A DNA stretch of 64,000 nt from Chitinophagaceae bacterium PMP191F (GCA_001302245.1 LGYU01000016.1:372001-436000); one strand, 5' to 3'; shown: positions 9,327 through 18,499, counted from the stretch's first letter. Translations and numbers: made by a program. Notes: a model not told the origin generated them from the sequence alone.

Positions 9327-10811
9327 CTATATATTACCTTTTGACAAAACCGGCAGCACAAACCAGAATGCAGCGCCTTTGCCCGGTGTACTGGTTACCT
9401 GTATGGTTGATTGATGCAGTTCAAGTATCTTCTTAACAATAGCAAGCCCGATACCCATTCCCTTTTTAGGCAATTCATCTTTATCCAGTTGTTTATACCG
9501 CTCAAAAATATAAGCCTGTTCTTCCGGTGCAATGCCTATACCTGTATCTGTAACACGTACTTCTATACCTGTATCCGTTTGTACTAACCGGATGTTAATG
9601 GTGCCGCCATTGGGCGTGAACTTAAAGGCATTGTCAATCAGGTTTTGTAAAACTCTCTCTGTAAGGGCAATATCAGCAAAAACAGGAAGCAGGGTGCCCG
9701 TTGTATCAAGATTAAGGGTAATGTTCTTTTCCTTTGCTTTCAGTTGGTAGGCAACCAGTATATCTGACACCAGTTCATTAAGCAGGAACTGTTCTTTCTC
9801 TGGTTCTACCTGGTTGGCTTCCAATTTAGCATATTGAAATAACTGTTCTACCAGCAAGGATAATTTTTTTGAGCTTTCCAGCACTATAGCTAAATATTTA
9901 CTTTTATCCTTTTCTGTAAGATTGTCTTTTTTGATCATCAATGTTTCAACATACCCCTGCATAATAGACAAAGGTGTACGCAGATCATGAGAAACATTGG
10001 CAATCAGTTCCTGGCGGAATTTGTCGGTTGCGCTGATCTTATCAAAATTGTCTACAATAACATCTGCCATTTCGTTAAATGTAGAAGTAAGCGTTCCCAG
10101 GTTGCCTTTGGCATACCCTTCTATACGCGCAGTGTAGTCACCCTCCTTAAACCTCCGTACCACCACTGCAATCTGGCAAATGCTGTCTGTAATCAGGAAA
10201 AAAGTAATAACGCCTACTACAAGAGCAATCAGTAAGGCACAAAAGAAGATATATTTACCCAACTGATATGACAGATCGCTGTTGAGCGCGCTTAATATTT
10301 TCCGCTGCGTTTCGCTGGACAATACCGCATACACATAGCCAGCCAGCTTTCCGTTTTCATACACCGGCGCTGCAGAAAAAATGCTTTGTTCACCGGGCTG
10401 CTTGGGGTTATCTCCCAAAGGCCGCTCTCCGTTCTTAACAGCCAGCCATTGTTTCACTACCGCTATATTTACCTGTAGCTGACGCACCGATTTATCGGGC
10501 ACTACATAATCGGTAATTTTTCCGGTAGTATCCAGTAAATAAACTTCTACGCTTGGATTGGCAACCATGATGGAATGAATGATATCATGCGTAACGGCAG
10601 TATCGGGTTGCCCGTTCTTTATCGGGCGGGTAAAGCTGGCCAGGTGTGATGCAACATTTCCATACAATTGCTGGTGCGCCATGGTATAATAGGATCTCGA
10701 TAAACCAGATGCTATCAGTGTAAATATAAATCCCAGTATGATCAGTAAAATGAAAAATACACCAGCTATTTTCCAGAATAACAAATTGCCTTTTATCGTT
10801 TTTACTGACAT
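9327..10811 (-). CDS. HAMP-containing sensor histidine kinase
   Basis: A 494-residue inner-membrane sensor kinase. It has an N-terminal membrane segment (~15-35), an extracytoplasmic sensor region of ~130 residues with a dCache/PAS-like fold (IMVANPSVEVYLLDTTGKI, IFSAAPVYENGKLAGYVYAV), a second membrane segment (~185-205), HAMP, a HisKA domain with His275 in NVSHDLRTPLSIMQGY, and HATPase_c with DNAFKFTPNGG, VTDTGIGIAPEE and KGMGIGLAIVKKI. The gene follows its response regulator after 9 bases, so both belong to one leftward operon. The signal is not evident. Confidence 0.96.
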   Translation of the reverse strand: MSVKTIKGNLLFWKIAGVFFILLIILGFIFTLIASGLSRSYYTMAHQQLYGNVASHLASFTRPIKNGQPDTAVTHDIIHSIMVANPSVEVYLLDTTGKITDYVVPDKSVRQLQVNIAVVKQWLAVKNGERPLGDNPKQPGEQSIFSAAPVYENGKLAGYVYAVLSSETQRKILSALNSDLSYQLGKYIFFCALLIALVVGVITFFLITDSICQIAVVVRRFKEGDYTARIEGYAKGNLGTLTSTFNEMADVIVDNFDKISATDKFRQELIANVSHDLRTPLSIMQGYVETLMIKKDNLTEKDKSKYLAIVLESSKKLSLLVEQLFQYAKLEANQVEPEKEQFLLNELVSDILVAYQLKAKEKNITLNLDTTGTLLPVFADIALTERVLQNLIDNAFKFTPNGGTINIRLVQTDTGIEVRVTDTGIGIAPEEQAYIFERYKQLDKDELPKKGMGIGLAIVKKILELHQSTIQVTSTPGKGAAFWFVLPVLSKGNI

Positions 10812-10820
10812 ATACTTGTT

Positions 10821-11525
10821 TTATAATTCTTCATTGAACCGGTAACCCACGCCCCATGTGGTTAATATAAACTCTGGATTGGAAATGTCTTTCTCGATTT
10901 TACCCCGCAACCGGTTAATATGAGAATTTACGGTATGTTCATAGCCCTCAAAATCATATCCCCATACCAGGTTCAGGAGCCGTTTACGACTATAGCTTTT
11001 TCCGGGATTGGAAGCCATTAAGGTGATCAGGTCAAACTCACGCGGTGACAGATCTACCCGGTTTCCATTAAGTGTAACCTTTCTTTTATCAGTATCAATC
11101 TCCAGACCTGCAAACCGTATAACCGGTGAAACGGAAGTTGTATCGGGAATAATAAGCTGGTCTTCTTTTCTCCGGAAGATCACCTTTACCCTGGCAATAA
11201 ACTCCCGTACACTGAAAGGCTTGGTAAGATAATCATCAGCACCTGTTTCCAGTCCTACCACCTTATCAATCTCTTCTGATTTGGCAGACAATATCAGTAT
11301 AGGAGTATGCCGGTTTGTTTGCCTGAACCTGCGGCAAACATCTATTCCATTCATACCCGGAAGCATAATATCCAGGATAATGAGGTCAAACGGCTGATCA
11401 GTTGCCATAGTAAGGCCCTGCAGGCCGTTCATTGCAGCAACCGTTTCACAACCCAGATCCTGCAGGTGGATGGTCAGCAGTTCTACAATGTTCAGATCGT
11501 CTTCCAGTAACAATACCCTGTTCAT
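10821..11525 (-). CDS. OmpR/PhoB family response regulator
   Basis: A 234-residue transcription regulator. The receiver domain has E8/D9/D10, the phospho-acceptor D52 in LIILDIMLPGMNG, and the conserved YLTKPFSVREFIARVK. The C-terminal winged-helix domain (~135-232) contains LSPREFDLITLMASNPGKS, and the recognition region GYEHTVNSHINRLRGKIE, ending in TTWGVGYRFNEEL. It is the first gene of the operon with the kinase and is divergent from the spondin-domain lipoprotein, whose promoter lies in the shared 137-base gap and could be its target. Confidence 0.96.
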   Translation of the reverse strand: MNRVLLLEDDLNIVELLTIHLQDLGCETVAAMNGLQGLTMATDQPFDLIILDIMLPGMNGIDVCRRFRQTNRHTPILILSAKSEEIDKVVGLETGADDYLTKPFSVREFIARVKVIFRRKEDQLIIPDTTSVSPVIRFAGLEIDTDKRKVTLNGNRVDLSPREFDLITLMASNPGKSYSRKRLLNLVWGYDFEGYEHTVNSHINRLRGKIEKDISNPEFILTTWGVGYRFNEEL

Positions 11526-11589
11526 AGTTTCCTATTGACCTTAAATTTCCTCAAAATTCAGCAAAAAAACCATGCGGGCAACGCTGTGA

Positions 11590-11597
11590 TACTTTTG
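11590..11597 (+). promoter_or_regulatory. Possible -7 box for the spondin lipoprotein operon
   Basis: TACTTTTG matches the Bacteroidota -7 consensus TAnnTTTG, 65 bases before the chosen ATG at 11663. No good TTTG -33 element is present at the usual distance, so this promoter may need an activator; the divergent OmpR-type regulator is a candidate. Confidence 0.4.
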
Positions 11598-11662
11598 TTA
11601 TACTTCTGCAATCACTTTGGGATACCGTCTTTCTTTCTTTGTTCTATCAAAAAATCAAACAG

Positions 11663-12958
11663 ATGATACAGAACAATCTGAAAGCTCTGGTAATACTATC
11701 CGGCGGTATATTGCTGGCCTCCTGCAAAAAGGATAACAACAATGCAACCCAACCCGGCACCATTTCCATTGAAAATGTATTAAACAGCAAACCGCTTGCA
11801 GAGTCAGGTACCTTTGCAGGCACAGGTACACCACCGGTCATTCTTCCCGGGCAATCGGTTTCTGTGACCTTTTCAGCCGCAAAAAACCAGCGTCTTACCT
11901 TTGCCAGTATGTATGGCTGGAGCAACGACCTGTTTTTTGCTCCGTTGAACCCCGGTATCAGATTGTACAATGACGATGGTACGCCAATAACCGGCGATGT
12001 ATCAGACCAGGTAAGATTGTGGGATAATGGCACACGTGTTAACCAGGCGCCTGGTATGGCCGTTACACATCCCGGAACAGCAGAAGCCACTGTTAAAAAT
12101 ATCAGGGAAGTATCCGGCACTGATGATTATGGCAACAAATACCTGCCTGCTCCGCAGCTAATGAAGGTTTCACTTGTTTACAATGGCAACTCTACATTTA
12201 CCGCCACAATCATGAACAATTCGGCGGGCACGGCCAATGAAACGCCGTTTAGCCCGGGTGTATGGGCTATATCATACATAGTTGGCGGGAACCTGCTATT
12301 GCCAGAACCCATCTATTCATCCGGCAAACCTACAGCCAACGGGCTTACCGATCTTTCAGAAGCTGGCAACAATACTGTATTAAACACCTATTTAACAGGA
12401 CAAACAGGCATTTTTACACCATTATCGCCGGTATTGGTAGTTGTTTACAGCGGTATTCAGAACCCCTTTTATAAAACCGGCGAAAACGACCGGGGTGAAG
12501 GCCTGAAAGAACTGGCGCAACAAGGCAACGCCGACATTCTGGCCGCAGCACTGAAAAGTAAAGCAGGAGTAAAAAGTGTGTATGTGTTAAAAGCCCAATC
12601 CACTACCGTATTACTTCCCAGGATCAATGGAGCGGATGGTGGTAAAGTTTCTCAGTTGCTGAACATAATGCCCGGAGACAGAATTGCTGTTGCAACCATG
12701 TACGGCTTTTCTAATGACTGGTTCTTTGCTTCAACCGGTAACGATATCGACGCTACCCAAAAGGGAGATGTATCTGCATCTATAGGCCTGTTTGATAATG
12801 GAACAGCGGTCAATCAATTTCCAGGTGCAGGAATAACCCAGTTCAACCTGGCCGGTACGCCGCTTACCGAGAGCAAACTAATAGAAGCTGTACCTAATCC
12901 CAATTCATTTACAACACTGCCACCGTTCAGCAGCATTGTTAAAATAACGCTGCAATAA
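11663..12958 (+). CDS. Spondin-domain lipoprotein (two tandem domains)
   Basis: A 431-residue secreted lipoprotein. The ATG at 11663 is preferred over an in-frame upstream TTG at 11639 because it places a clean lipobox (GGILLASC) directly after a short hydrophobic stretch. Two Spondin_N-like repeats follow: each has SVTFSAAKNQRLTFASMYGW or its counterpart (GDRIAVATMYGFSNDWFF), then an LWDNGT/LFDNGT motif and a VNQ-F/A-PG motif. The repeats span roughly 30-190 and 285-425. In bacteria these domains occur in surface proteins of unknown ligand. The gene heads a rightward group with a barrel protein, two YHS proteins and a DoxX protein. Confidence 0.85.
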   Translation: MIQNNLKALVILSGGILLASCKKDNNNATQPGTISIENVLNSKPLAESGTFAGTGTPPVILPGQSVSVTFSAAKNQRLTFASMYGWSNDLFFAPLNPGIRLYNDDGTPITGDVSDQVRLWDNGTRVNQAPGMAVTHPGTAEATVKNIREVSGTDDYGNKYLPAPQLMKVSLVYNGNSTFTATIMNNSAGTANETPFSPGVWAISYIVGGNLLLPEPIYSSGKPTANGLTDLSEAGNNTVLNTYLTGQTGIFTPLSPVLVVVYSGIQNPFYKTGENDRGEGLKELAQQGNADILAAALKSKAGVKSVYVLKAQSTTVLLPRINGADGGKVSQLLNIMPGDRIAVATMYGFSNDWFFASTGNDIDATQKGDVSASIGLFDNGTAVNQFPGAGITQFNLAGTPLTESKLIEAVPNPNSFTTLPPFSSIVKITLQ

Positions 12959-13058
12959 AAGAAGGAACCACGACCGGCTACATGTAAAACACCGGGTATT
13001 CAACTCCGGGCCTGGTTTTTAACCCAGCCTAAACGGTACAATTATACACAGGAAGTAT

Positions 13059-13985
13059 ATGAATAAATACCTTTTCTTACTTGCATTCCCTGCAATAATA
13101 GCTGCCACCGGCAGATCAAACGCACAAGGCTGCAGTGATGCCGGTTTTTGCAGTTTAATGATTTTGAAAAATGTTAATCCATCCGCAAAAAAGAAACAGC
13201 AGATCAGCATCGGAAGCAATATTGGAACAGGTGAAGAGCAAACCTTTACCTTCAATCCTTATCTGCAATACAGCCGGTCAGTCAGCACACGCTTTTCTTT
13301 TCAGGGAAAGGTTACGGCCACTTATGCCAGTGGTTTTTTAGGAAGTTATTTTAGCCCCGGAGATCTTTATGGCCTGGCCACCTACACGGCCAATCAAAGC
13401 AATACAGATCAACTGCATTTACTGGCAGGTGTTAAAATACCTTTTACCCGCTCAGGTCAGAAAGGCAATAACGGTCTTTCATTGCCGCTGGATTATCAAT
13501 CCAGCCTGGGCACCTATGATGTTATACTGGGTATTAATTATATGGCTCATCAACACTGGGAGTTTAATACCGGTATCCAGATTCCTGTAATACAACACAA
13601 CAGCAACACTTTTTTTCCTGATGAGTACAATAACAAGCGTGCTGAAAGTTTTGCGCCAGCCAATTATTTCCGGAGAAAACCGGATTTGCTGTTACGCACA
13701 GGCTATATGTTCAGCGCAGGTAAAAGTGTTACAATAAAGCCCGGCCTGCTGGCTATTTACCACCTGGGAAACGATACCTATAAAGACCGGCTTAATAACA
13801 GGGTAAGTATTGATGGCTCAAAAGGGCTCACCCTTAACGGAACTGTTACGATAAGCGGGCAATTTAAAAACAAATCGGTCCTTGAACTGATTGCAGCCAC
13901 ACCTTTTATTGTAAGAGAGATACGTGCAGACGGGCTTACCAGGAGTTTCGTGGCCAATATTCAATACAGTTTTTTACTCAATTAA
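13059..13985 (+). CDS. Predicted outer-membrane beta-barrel protein
   Basis: A 308-residue exported protein. It has a signal peptide (MNKYLFLLAFPAIIAATGRSNAQ) and a mature part made of alternating, aromatic-ended beta strands (FTFNPYLQYSRSVSTRFSFQ, HWEFNTGIQIPVIQ) that finishes with FVANIQYSFLLN, a typical barrel closing strand. The mature start has two Cys (GCSDAGFC) that could bind metal or form a disulphide. This subfamily looks like the barrels found beside metal or redox genes, but the substrate is not known. It lies between the spondin lipoprotein and the first YHS gene with short gaps. Confidence 0.8.
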   Translation: MNKYLFLLAFPAIIAATGRSNAQGCSDAGFCSLMILKNVNPSAKKKQQISIGSNIGTGEEQTFTFNPYLQYSRSVSTRFSFQGKVTATYASGFLGSYFSPGDLYGLATYTANQSNTDQLHLLAGVKIPFTRSGQKGNNGLSLPLDYQSSLGTYDVILGINYMAHQHWEFNTGIQIPVIQHNSNTFFPDEYNNKRAESFAPANYFRRKPDLLLRTGYMFSAGKSVTIKPGLLAIYHLGNDTYKDRLNNRVSIDGSKGLTLNGTVTISGQFKNKSVLELIAATPFIVREIRADGLTRSFVANIQYSFLLN

Positions 13986-13995
13986 AACAAGGAAT

Positions 13996-14463
13996 ATGAA
14001 AATACTAATTATCGCATCATGGTTGCTGATTGCATTTTCAGCCGGCAGCTCTGCGCAAACAGTCAACGCGCGCATACAACAATTTAACCTCAGTAAATCC
14101 GGGCTTGCCATAGAAGGCTACGACCCTGTTGCCTACTTCACCGGCAATAAAGCAACACAGGGCAAAAAAGAGATCAGCATCACATACGAAGGGGTTACGT
14201 ATTATTTTTCTACTGCGCAAAACAGGGAAACTTTTAAAGCAGCCCCCATGAAGTATGAACCGCAATATGGTGGCTGGTGTGCCTATGCTATGGGAGCCAA
14301 AGGTGAAAAAGTGGAAATAGATCCGGAAACGTTTAAGATCGTTAACGGCAAACTATACCTGTTTTACAACAAGTATTTTAATAACACCCTCAAAAGCTGG
14401 AATAAAGACGAAGTGCAGTTAAATGCCAATGCCGACCGGAATTGGAGCAAATTCATTCACTGA
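13996..14463 (+). CDS. Exported YHS-domain protein 1
   Basis: A 155-residue exported protein with one YHS-like domain. The ATG at 13996 is chosen over one 72 bases upstream because it starts directly at the signal peptide (MKILIIASWLLIAFSAGSSAQ) and clears the previous stop at 13985. The domain shows IEGYDPVAYFTGNKATQGKK, YYFSTAQNRETFKAAPMKYEPQYGG and WCAYAMGAKG. YHS domains bind metals, often copper, in related proteins; the Cys in GGWCAYAM is kept. The paralogue follows 37 bases downstream. The second half (VNGKLYLFYNKYFNNTL) is the usual extension in periplasmic YHS proteins. Confidence 0.9.
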   Translation: MKILIIASWLLIAFSAGSSAQTVNARIQQFNLSKSGLAIEGYDPVAYFTGNKATQGKKEISITYEGVTYYFSTAQNRETFKAAPMKYEPQYGGWCAYAMGAKGEKVEIDPETFKIVNGKLYLFYNKYFNNTLKSWNKDEVQLNANADRNWSKFIH

Positions 14464-14500
14464 TCCAGTCAACAACTGACCACTCAATAAAAATAAGAAA

Positions 14501-14944
14501 ATGAAAAAAACTTTTTTTGCAATGGTGCTGGCATTTTTTTCCGTATGCAGCGCAAACGCTCAGGCCAATGAAGTATTTACCGTTAACGGTATAGCTATTA
14601 ACGGATACGACGCTGTAGCTTTCTTTAAAGAATCCAAACCGGTAAAAGGGTTCGACAGCCTGGCCTATATCTACAAAGATGTACAATGGCTTTTTTCATC
14701 TGCAGAAAACATGGAAGCATTCAAGGCCGATCCGGCACATTATGCACCGCAATATGGCGGATACTGTGCATACGGTACTGCAGCAGGCCATAAAGCGCCA
14801 ACCCAGGCAGAAACCTGGACCATTGTAAACGATAAGCTCTATTTCAATTTCACCATGAAAGTAAAACAGTCGTGGCTGAAAGACCAGACCAGGTTTATAG
14901 AGCAGGCAGATCAACAATGGCCCGCAGTAAAACAACAGAAATAG
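14501..14944 (+). CDS. Exported YHS-domain protein 2
   Basis: A 147-residue paralogue of the preceding gene. Signal peptide 1-~22 (FSVCSANAQA), then INGYDAVAFFKESKPVKGFD, WLFSSAENMEAFKADPAHYAPQYGG and YCAYGTAAGHKAP, with the same Cys retained. The tandem arrangement suggests a local duplication. Its role is probably periplasmic metal or redox handling together with the barrel and DoxX proteins; that is inference from context. Confidence 0.9.
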   Translation: MKKTFFAMVLAFFSVCSANAQANEVFTVNGIAINGYDAVAFFKESKPVKGFDSLAYIYKDVQWLFSSAENMEAFKADPAHYAPQYGGYCAYGTAAGHKAPTQAETWTIVNDKLYFNFTMKVKQSWLKDQTRFIEQADQQWPAVKQQK

Positions 14945-14979
14945 TGAACCCTTTGTCAGAACCACACACAACATGCCGT

Positions 14980-15420
14980 ATGAGCATCAGATACAAAAAA
15001 GTCATTAGCCTGATATGCAGGATTGTGGCAGCAGGAATCATGTTGCAGACACTGTTCTTTAAGTTTACTGCTGCCCCGGAATCGGTGTACATTTTCTCCA
15101 AACTGGGTATGGAACCCTGGGGCCGGATTGGCATTGGTATACTGGAGCTGATTGCTTCCATCCTTATCCTGTGGCCCCGCACTACTGCATTGGGTGCTGT
15201 GGCGGGAATGGGCCTGATGGGCGGTGCCTTATTTTTTCACCTTACAAAATTAGGAGTAACAGTACAGGGAGATTCGGGGCTTTTGTTTATGTATGCATTG
15301 CTGGTATTTGTCTGCTGCTTTATGCTATTCGTCATGCATAAATCACAACTCTTGCACATACTCCATCTTTTCAAAAAAACAGAACATTATGATCAACAGA
15401 ATAACAGAGCCGGCCACTGA
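14980..15420 (+). CDS. DoxX-like membrane protein
   Basis: A 146-residue integral membrane protein with four helices of the DoxX/DoxD type. The start ATG at 14980 is preferred to an upstream one that would overlap the YHS gene by 70 bases. The first helix contains MLQTLFFKFTAAPESVYIFS, matching the DoxX FxxAKLxxP-like entry, and helices three and four follow GLMGGALFFHLTKLGV. DoxX-type proteins are associated with redox and quinone-linked reactions. The gene overlaps the DinB gene by 32 bases, so the two are probably co-transcribed. Confidence 0.85.
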   Translation: MSIRYKKVISLICRIVAAGIMLQTLFFKFTAAPESVYIFSKLGMEPWGRIGIGILELIASILILWPRTTALGAVAGMGLMGGALFFHLTKLGVTVQGDSGLLFMYALLVFVCCFMLFVMHKSQLLHILHLFKKTEHYDQQNNRAGH

Positions 15421-15895
15421 CCTGCTTCACCAACTGAAAAAAGTTCTGGAAAAACTTACAGATGAGCAATACGTCAGAAAAATCCCCGTATTGTCCAATG
15501 CATCCGTTGGTCAGCATACGAGGCACATTATTGAATTTTACCAGGAACTGGAAAAAGGCTATACAACAGGCTATATCAGTTATGATGCCCGGAAAAGAGA
15601 TCATGAAACAGAAACCCAACGCAGTTGCGCCATACAGCAACTGTTAACAATAGCAGCAGGCATTAAAAAACCAGATAAACTACTGGTACTGGAAGCAGGC
15701 TACAATACCGGCGGGCAAATACCAGCCCGGGTATCTACCAGTTACCAACGGGAACTGATGTATAATATTGAACACACGGTACATCATATGGCGCTTTTAA
15801 AAATAGCAGTGCATGCAGTGTCAGAAGTTGAGTTGCCGGAAGGTTTCGGAGTTGGCGTTTCTACCATAAAATACAGGAAAACATGTGCACAGTAA
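15389..15895 (+). CDS. DinB family protein
   Basis: A 168-residue four-helix-bundle protein of the DinB/YfiT superfamily. The start ATG at 15389 is chosen because the longer frame runs deep into the DoxX gene. The three metal-ligand histidines are suggested by SVGQHTRHIIEFYQEL (first helix pair) and IEHTVHHMALLKIAV (third). Members are metal-dependent thiol transferases or hydrolases of small molecules. The gene overlaps the NRDE/ATP-grasp fusion gene by 13 bases, implying co-translation and a linked function. Confidence 0.85.
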   Translation: MINRITEPATDLLHQLKKVLEKLTDEQYVRKIPVLSNASVGQHTRHIIEFYQELEKGYTTGYISYDARKRDHETETQRSCAIQQLLTIAAGIKKPDKLLVLEAGYNTGGQIPARVSTSYQRELMYNIEHTVHHMALLKIAVHAVSEVELPEGFGVGVSTIKYRKTCAQ

Positions 15896-17673
15896 CTTAC
15901 ATACCAACTACCAAAGGTGTGTACCTCACTTCCAACAGGGATGAAAGTACACTGCGCAGCCATGCACTGCCGCCAGAGCAATATACCAGCAATAGTTGCA
16001 GACTGATCTACCCGAAAGACCAGGATGCTGCCGGCAGTTGGATAGCATTGAAAGAAAATGGTGATGCCGCCGTGTTACTCAATGGTGCGTTTGCCAAACA
16101 TATACGCCAGTTGACCTACAGGAAAAGCCGGGGATTGATTTTTTTAGAGATCATAGAACATCCCAGTCCATGCAACAGGTTTGCCACAATAAACCTCGCC
16201 AATATAGAACCATTTACATTAGTGATTACCAGTAAGCAGCAACTATGGGAATGCCGCTGGGACGGCGTAAACAAATACTGTGTTTCGTTGAATGCTGCTC
16301 AACCACATATCTGGTCTTCAGCTACATTGTATGATAGTACGGCTGCGCAGAAAAGGAAGTTCTGGTTCCTTAACTTTTTTTCTTCTACCAGTCATGTAAC
16401 TACGACAAAGATCATGCAATTTCATCAGTATGCAGGCCATGGCGACCCTTACAATGGCCTGGTAATAAACAGAGACAATAGAATGCGCACTGTCAGCATT
16501 ACTTCCATATTTGTGAGTGCAGATCAATTGCAAACGAATTACCTGGACTTATTAACCGGCATAAATACAGTAAAATTGTTTACCTGTCAACAACAAGAAA
16601 AAAGAGAAAACATTTTTGAAAGAACATACTGGTACCTGAAAAAAGCAAAGATCAGGCTGCGTAACTGGGAGTACTGGCCCAGCCATGTGGTATATGCTGC
16701 GCCCTACCTGTATTGGTGCTGGCTAAGCATTAAAGCCCGTTCACTATTCTTCTTTAGCGCGGCCAATCCCGGCATAGCATACTCTGGCTTTGTGCAGGAA
16801 AAGAAAAGTGATATTTATAAGTTAATACCCCAACAATACTACCCGCGTACTATACTGTGTAAACCCGGACAACCTGTTGCTGAACTTATAACGGCATTGA
16901 AAAATGGCAAATTGTCGTTCCCTGTAATTGCAAAACCGGATATGGGAGAGAAAGGCAAACAGGTAAAGCTGCTGCAATCTGAAGAGGAATTAAATATATA
17001 CAGCAGCCGCAGCAAAGTTGATTTCTTATTACAGGAATTTGTACCCTATAAACAGGAAGCAGGAATTTTTTATTACCGTATTCCCGGTGAGGAAAAGGGG
17101 CATATTTCCGGTATTGTGGGAAAAGAGTTCCTGGCAGTGACAGGAGATGGCAAATCAAGTATCAGGACATTGTTGAAACAGGAAGACCGGTTCTTATTAC
17201 AATTATCTGATCTGACATTCACTTACGGCGATTTTCTTAAAACGATACCGGCTAATGGAGAAAAAATCACCCTGGTTCCTTATGGTAATCATAGCCGGGG
17301 AGCCAGGTTTATAAACCTTAATTACAGAATAACTGACATGTTAACCCGTGCAATAGACAGTATATGCCAACAGATACCGGGGTTTTATTATGGCCGCTTA
17401 GACATCAAATTCAATAGCTGGGAAGAAATGCAGGAAGGGAAAAATTTTTATATTATTGAACTAAATGGCGCGGGCAGCGAACCTACACATATTTACGACC
17501 CGGCCAACTCATTGCTGTATGCCTGGAAAGAGATCTGCAAACATTGGCATATTTTATACAAGATCAGTCGGGTGAATGCCCGGCAAAGTGATCTTTCTTT
17601 CATGACAACAACTGCTGGTATAAAGATGATCCGGGAACATTATAAACATTTAAAACAGATGGTAAGAGTATGA
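15883..17673 (+). CDS. NRDE-domain / ATP-grasp fusion protein
   Basis: A 596-residue cytoplasmic protein joining two enzymes that are normally separate. Residues 1-~240 form an NRDE (TANGO2-like) domain: the Ntn-hydrolase-type MCT start with Cys2, the SNRDES motif at 17-22, DAAGSWIALKENGDAAVLLNG, and the late YNGLVINRDNRMRTVSIT block. Residues ~250-596 resemble the Bacteroidota ATP-grasp ligases annotated as D-Ala-D-Ala-ligase-like: WPSHVVYAAPYLYWCWLSIK, then AANPGIAYSGFVQEKKSDIY, the Lys in FPVIAKPDMGEKG, LLQEFVPYKQEAGIFYYRIP, and the metal-binding end YGRLDIKFNS...IIELNGAGSEPTHIYDP. It overlaps DinB upstream and LysE downstream (4 bases), suggesting one pathway that makes and exports an amino-acid-like compound; that is inference. 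Confidence 0.88.
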   Translation: MCTVTYIPTTKGVYLTSNRDESTLRSHALPPEQYTSNSCRLIYPKDQDAAGSWIALKENGDAAVLLNGAFAKHIRQLTYRKSRGLIFLEIIEHPSPCNRFATINLANIEPFTLVITSKQQLWECRWDGVNKYCVSLNAAQPHIWSSATLYDSTAAQKRKFWFLNFFSSTSHVTTTKIMQFHQYAGHGDPYNGLVINRDNRMRTVSITSIFVSADQLQTNYLDLLTGINTVKLFTCQQQEKRENIFERTYWYLKKAKIRLRNWEYWPSHVVYAAPYLYWCWLSIKARSLFFFSAANPGIAYSGFVQEKKSDIYKLIPQQYYPRTILCKPGQPVAELITALKNGKLSFPVIAKPDMGEKGKQVKLLQSEEELNIYSSRSKVDFLLQEFVPYKQEAGIFYYRIPGEEKGHISGIVGKEFLAVTGDGKSSIRTLLKQEDRFLLQLSDLTFTYGDFLKTIPANGEKITLVPYGNHSRGARFINLNYRITDMLTRAIDSICQQIPGFYYGRLDIKFNSWEEMQEGKNFYIIELNGAGSEPTHIYDPANSLLYAWKEICKHWHILYKISRVNARQSDLSFMTTTAGIKMIREHYKHLKQMVRV

Positions 17674-18347
17674 AGGGCAATACAAAATTATTTTGTTGGG
17701 CCATGGCCATCAGTTTTGCAGGTTCATTGCCTCCGGGCACTTTAAATCTTAGCGTGGCAAACTATATGCTCAGGCATGACCTGCTGGCGGCAATTGAATT
17801 TTCAGTTGCCGCTATAGCTGTAGAAATACTGCTTGTACGCATTTCGCTCAGCGCGGTAAAGAAACTGGAAGGATTAAAACACTACTACAAACTATTTAAC
17901 CTGCTTACCTTCGTAGTATTGCTGTTGCTGGCCATCCATACACTTACCGCGGCATATAAAGCGCATCATTTCAGTGTTGCACTTCCGTTTCTCAATTTAT
18001 GCCCCATAGCAGCAGGGCTGTTGCTGAGTACAATCAATCCGCTCCATCTCCCGTTTTGGATTGGCTGGGCCACAGTGCTGAAATCCAGGAAAATACTGGA
18101 TGAAAAATCATCTTCGTATAACTGTTTCATTACAGCAATCGGGACGGGCACCGCCCTGGCATTTATAGTATATGGCACTATGGTACATTACCTGGTAGAC
18201 TTGCCCGGTCAACAGCAGGAATGGCTGAGTGTATTGGTTGGTATTACATTACTGGTAATGGCATTACTGCAATTGTATAAAATGATACCCAAATGGATAA
18301 TTACCCGCTTTATCTCTGCGGCAGGTAAAAAGATATCGGGCTTTTAA
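17670..18347 (+). CDS. LysE/RhtB-type amino-acid exporter
   Basis: A 225-residue inner-membrane protein with six predicted helices. The first loop SLPPGTLNLSVANYMLRHD corresponds to the PGP-x-N entry motif of the LysE superfamily, and the second half contains STINPLHLPFWIGWATVLKS as the internal repeat. It starts inside the stop of the fusion gene (ATGA overlap), so it is translationally coupled to it. LysE-type proteins export amino acids or similar compounds, fitting a product of the ATP-grasp ligase. Confidence 0.88.
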   Translation: MKGNTKLFCWAMAISFAGSLPPGTLNLSVANYMLRHDLLAAIEFSVAAIAVEILLVRISLSAVKKLEGLKHYYKLFNLLTFVVLLLLAIHTLTAAYKAHHFSVALPFLNLCPIAAGLLLSTINPLHLPFWIGWATVLKSRKILDEKSSSYNCFITAIGTGTALAFIVYGTMVHYLVDLPGQQQEWLSVLVGITLLVMALLQLYKMIPKWIITRFISAAGKKISGF

Positions 18348-18350
18348 ATG

Positions 18351-18368
18351 CCGGGTAGCATTACCCGG
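18351..18368 (+). terminator. Possible terminator hairpin after the LysE gene
   Basis: ccgggt (18351-18356) pairs with acccgg (18363-18368) around a six-base loop, three bases after the LysE stop. The following tract is only moderately T-rich, so termination is uncertain. Confidence 0.35.
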
Positions 18369-18499
18369 GCTTGCTGGTTTCCGGCAAACTGACTGGTGAA
18401 ACGCCATTGGGCATTTCACGAAAATTCAATATTTTACATACCTTATGTTACGGCCAACAAACTATGCCATACTGAGACGTATGGTTGCTATATTTTATA

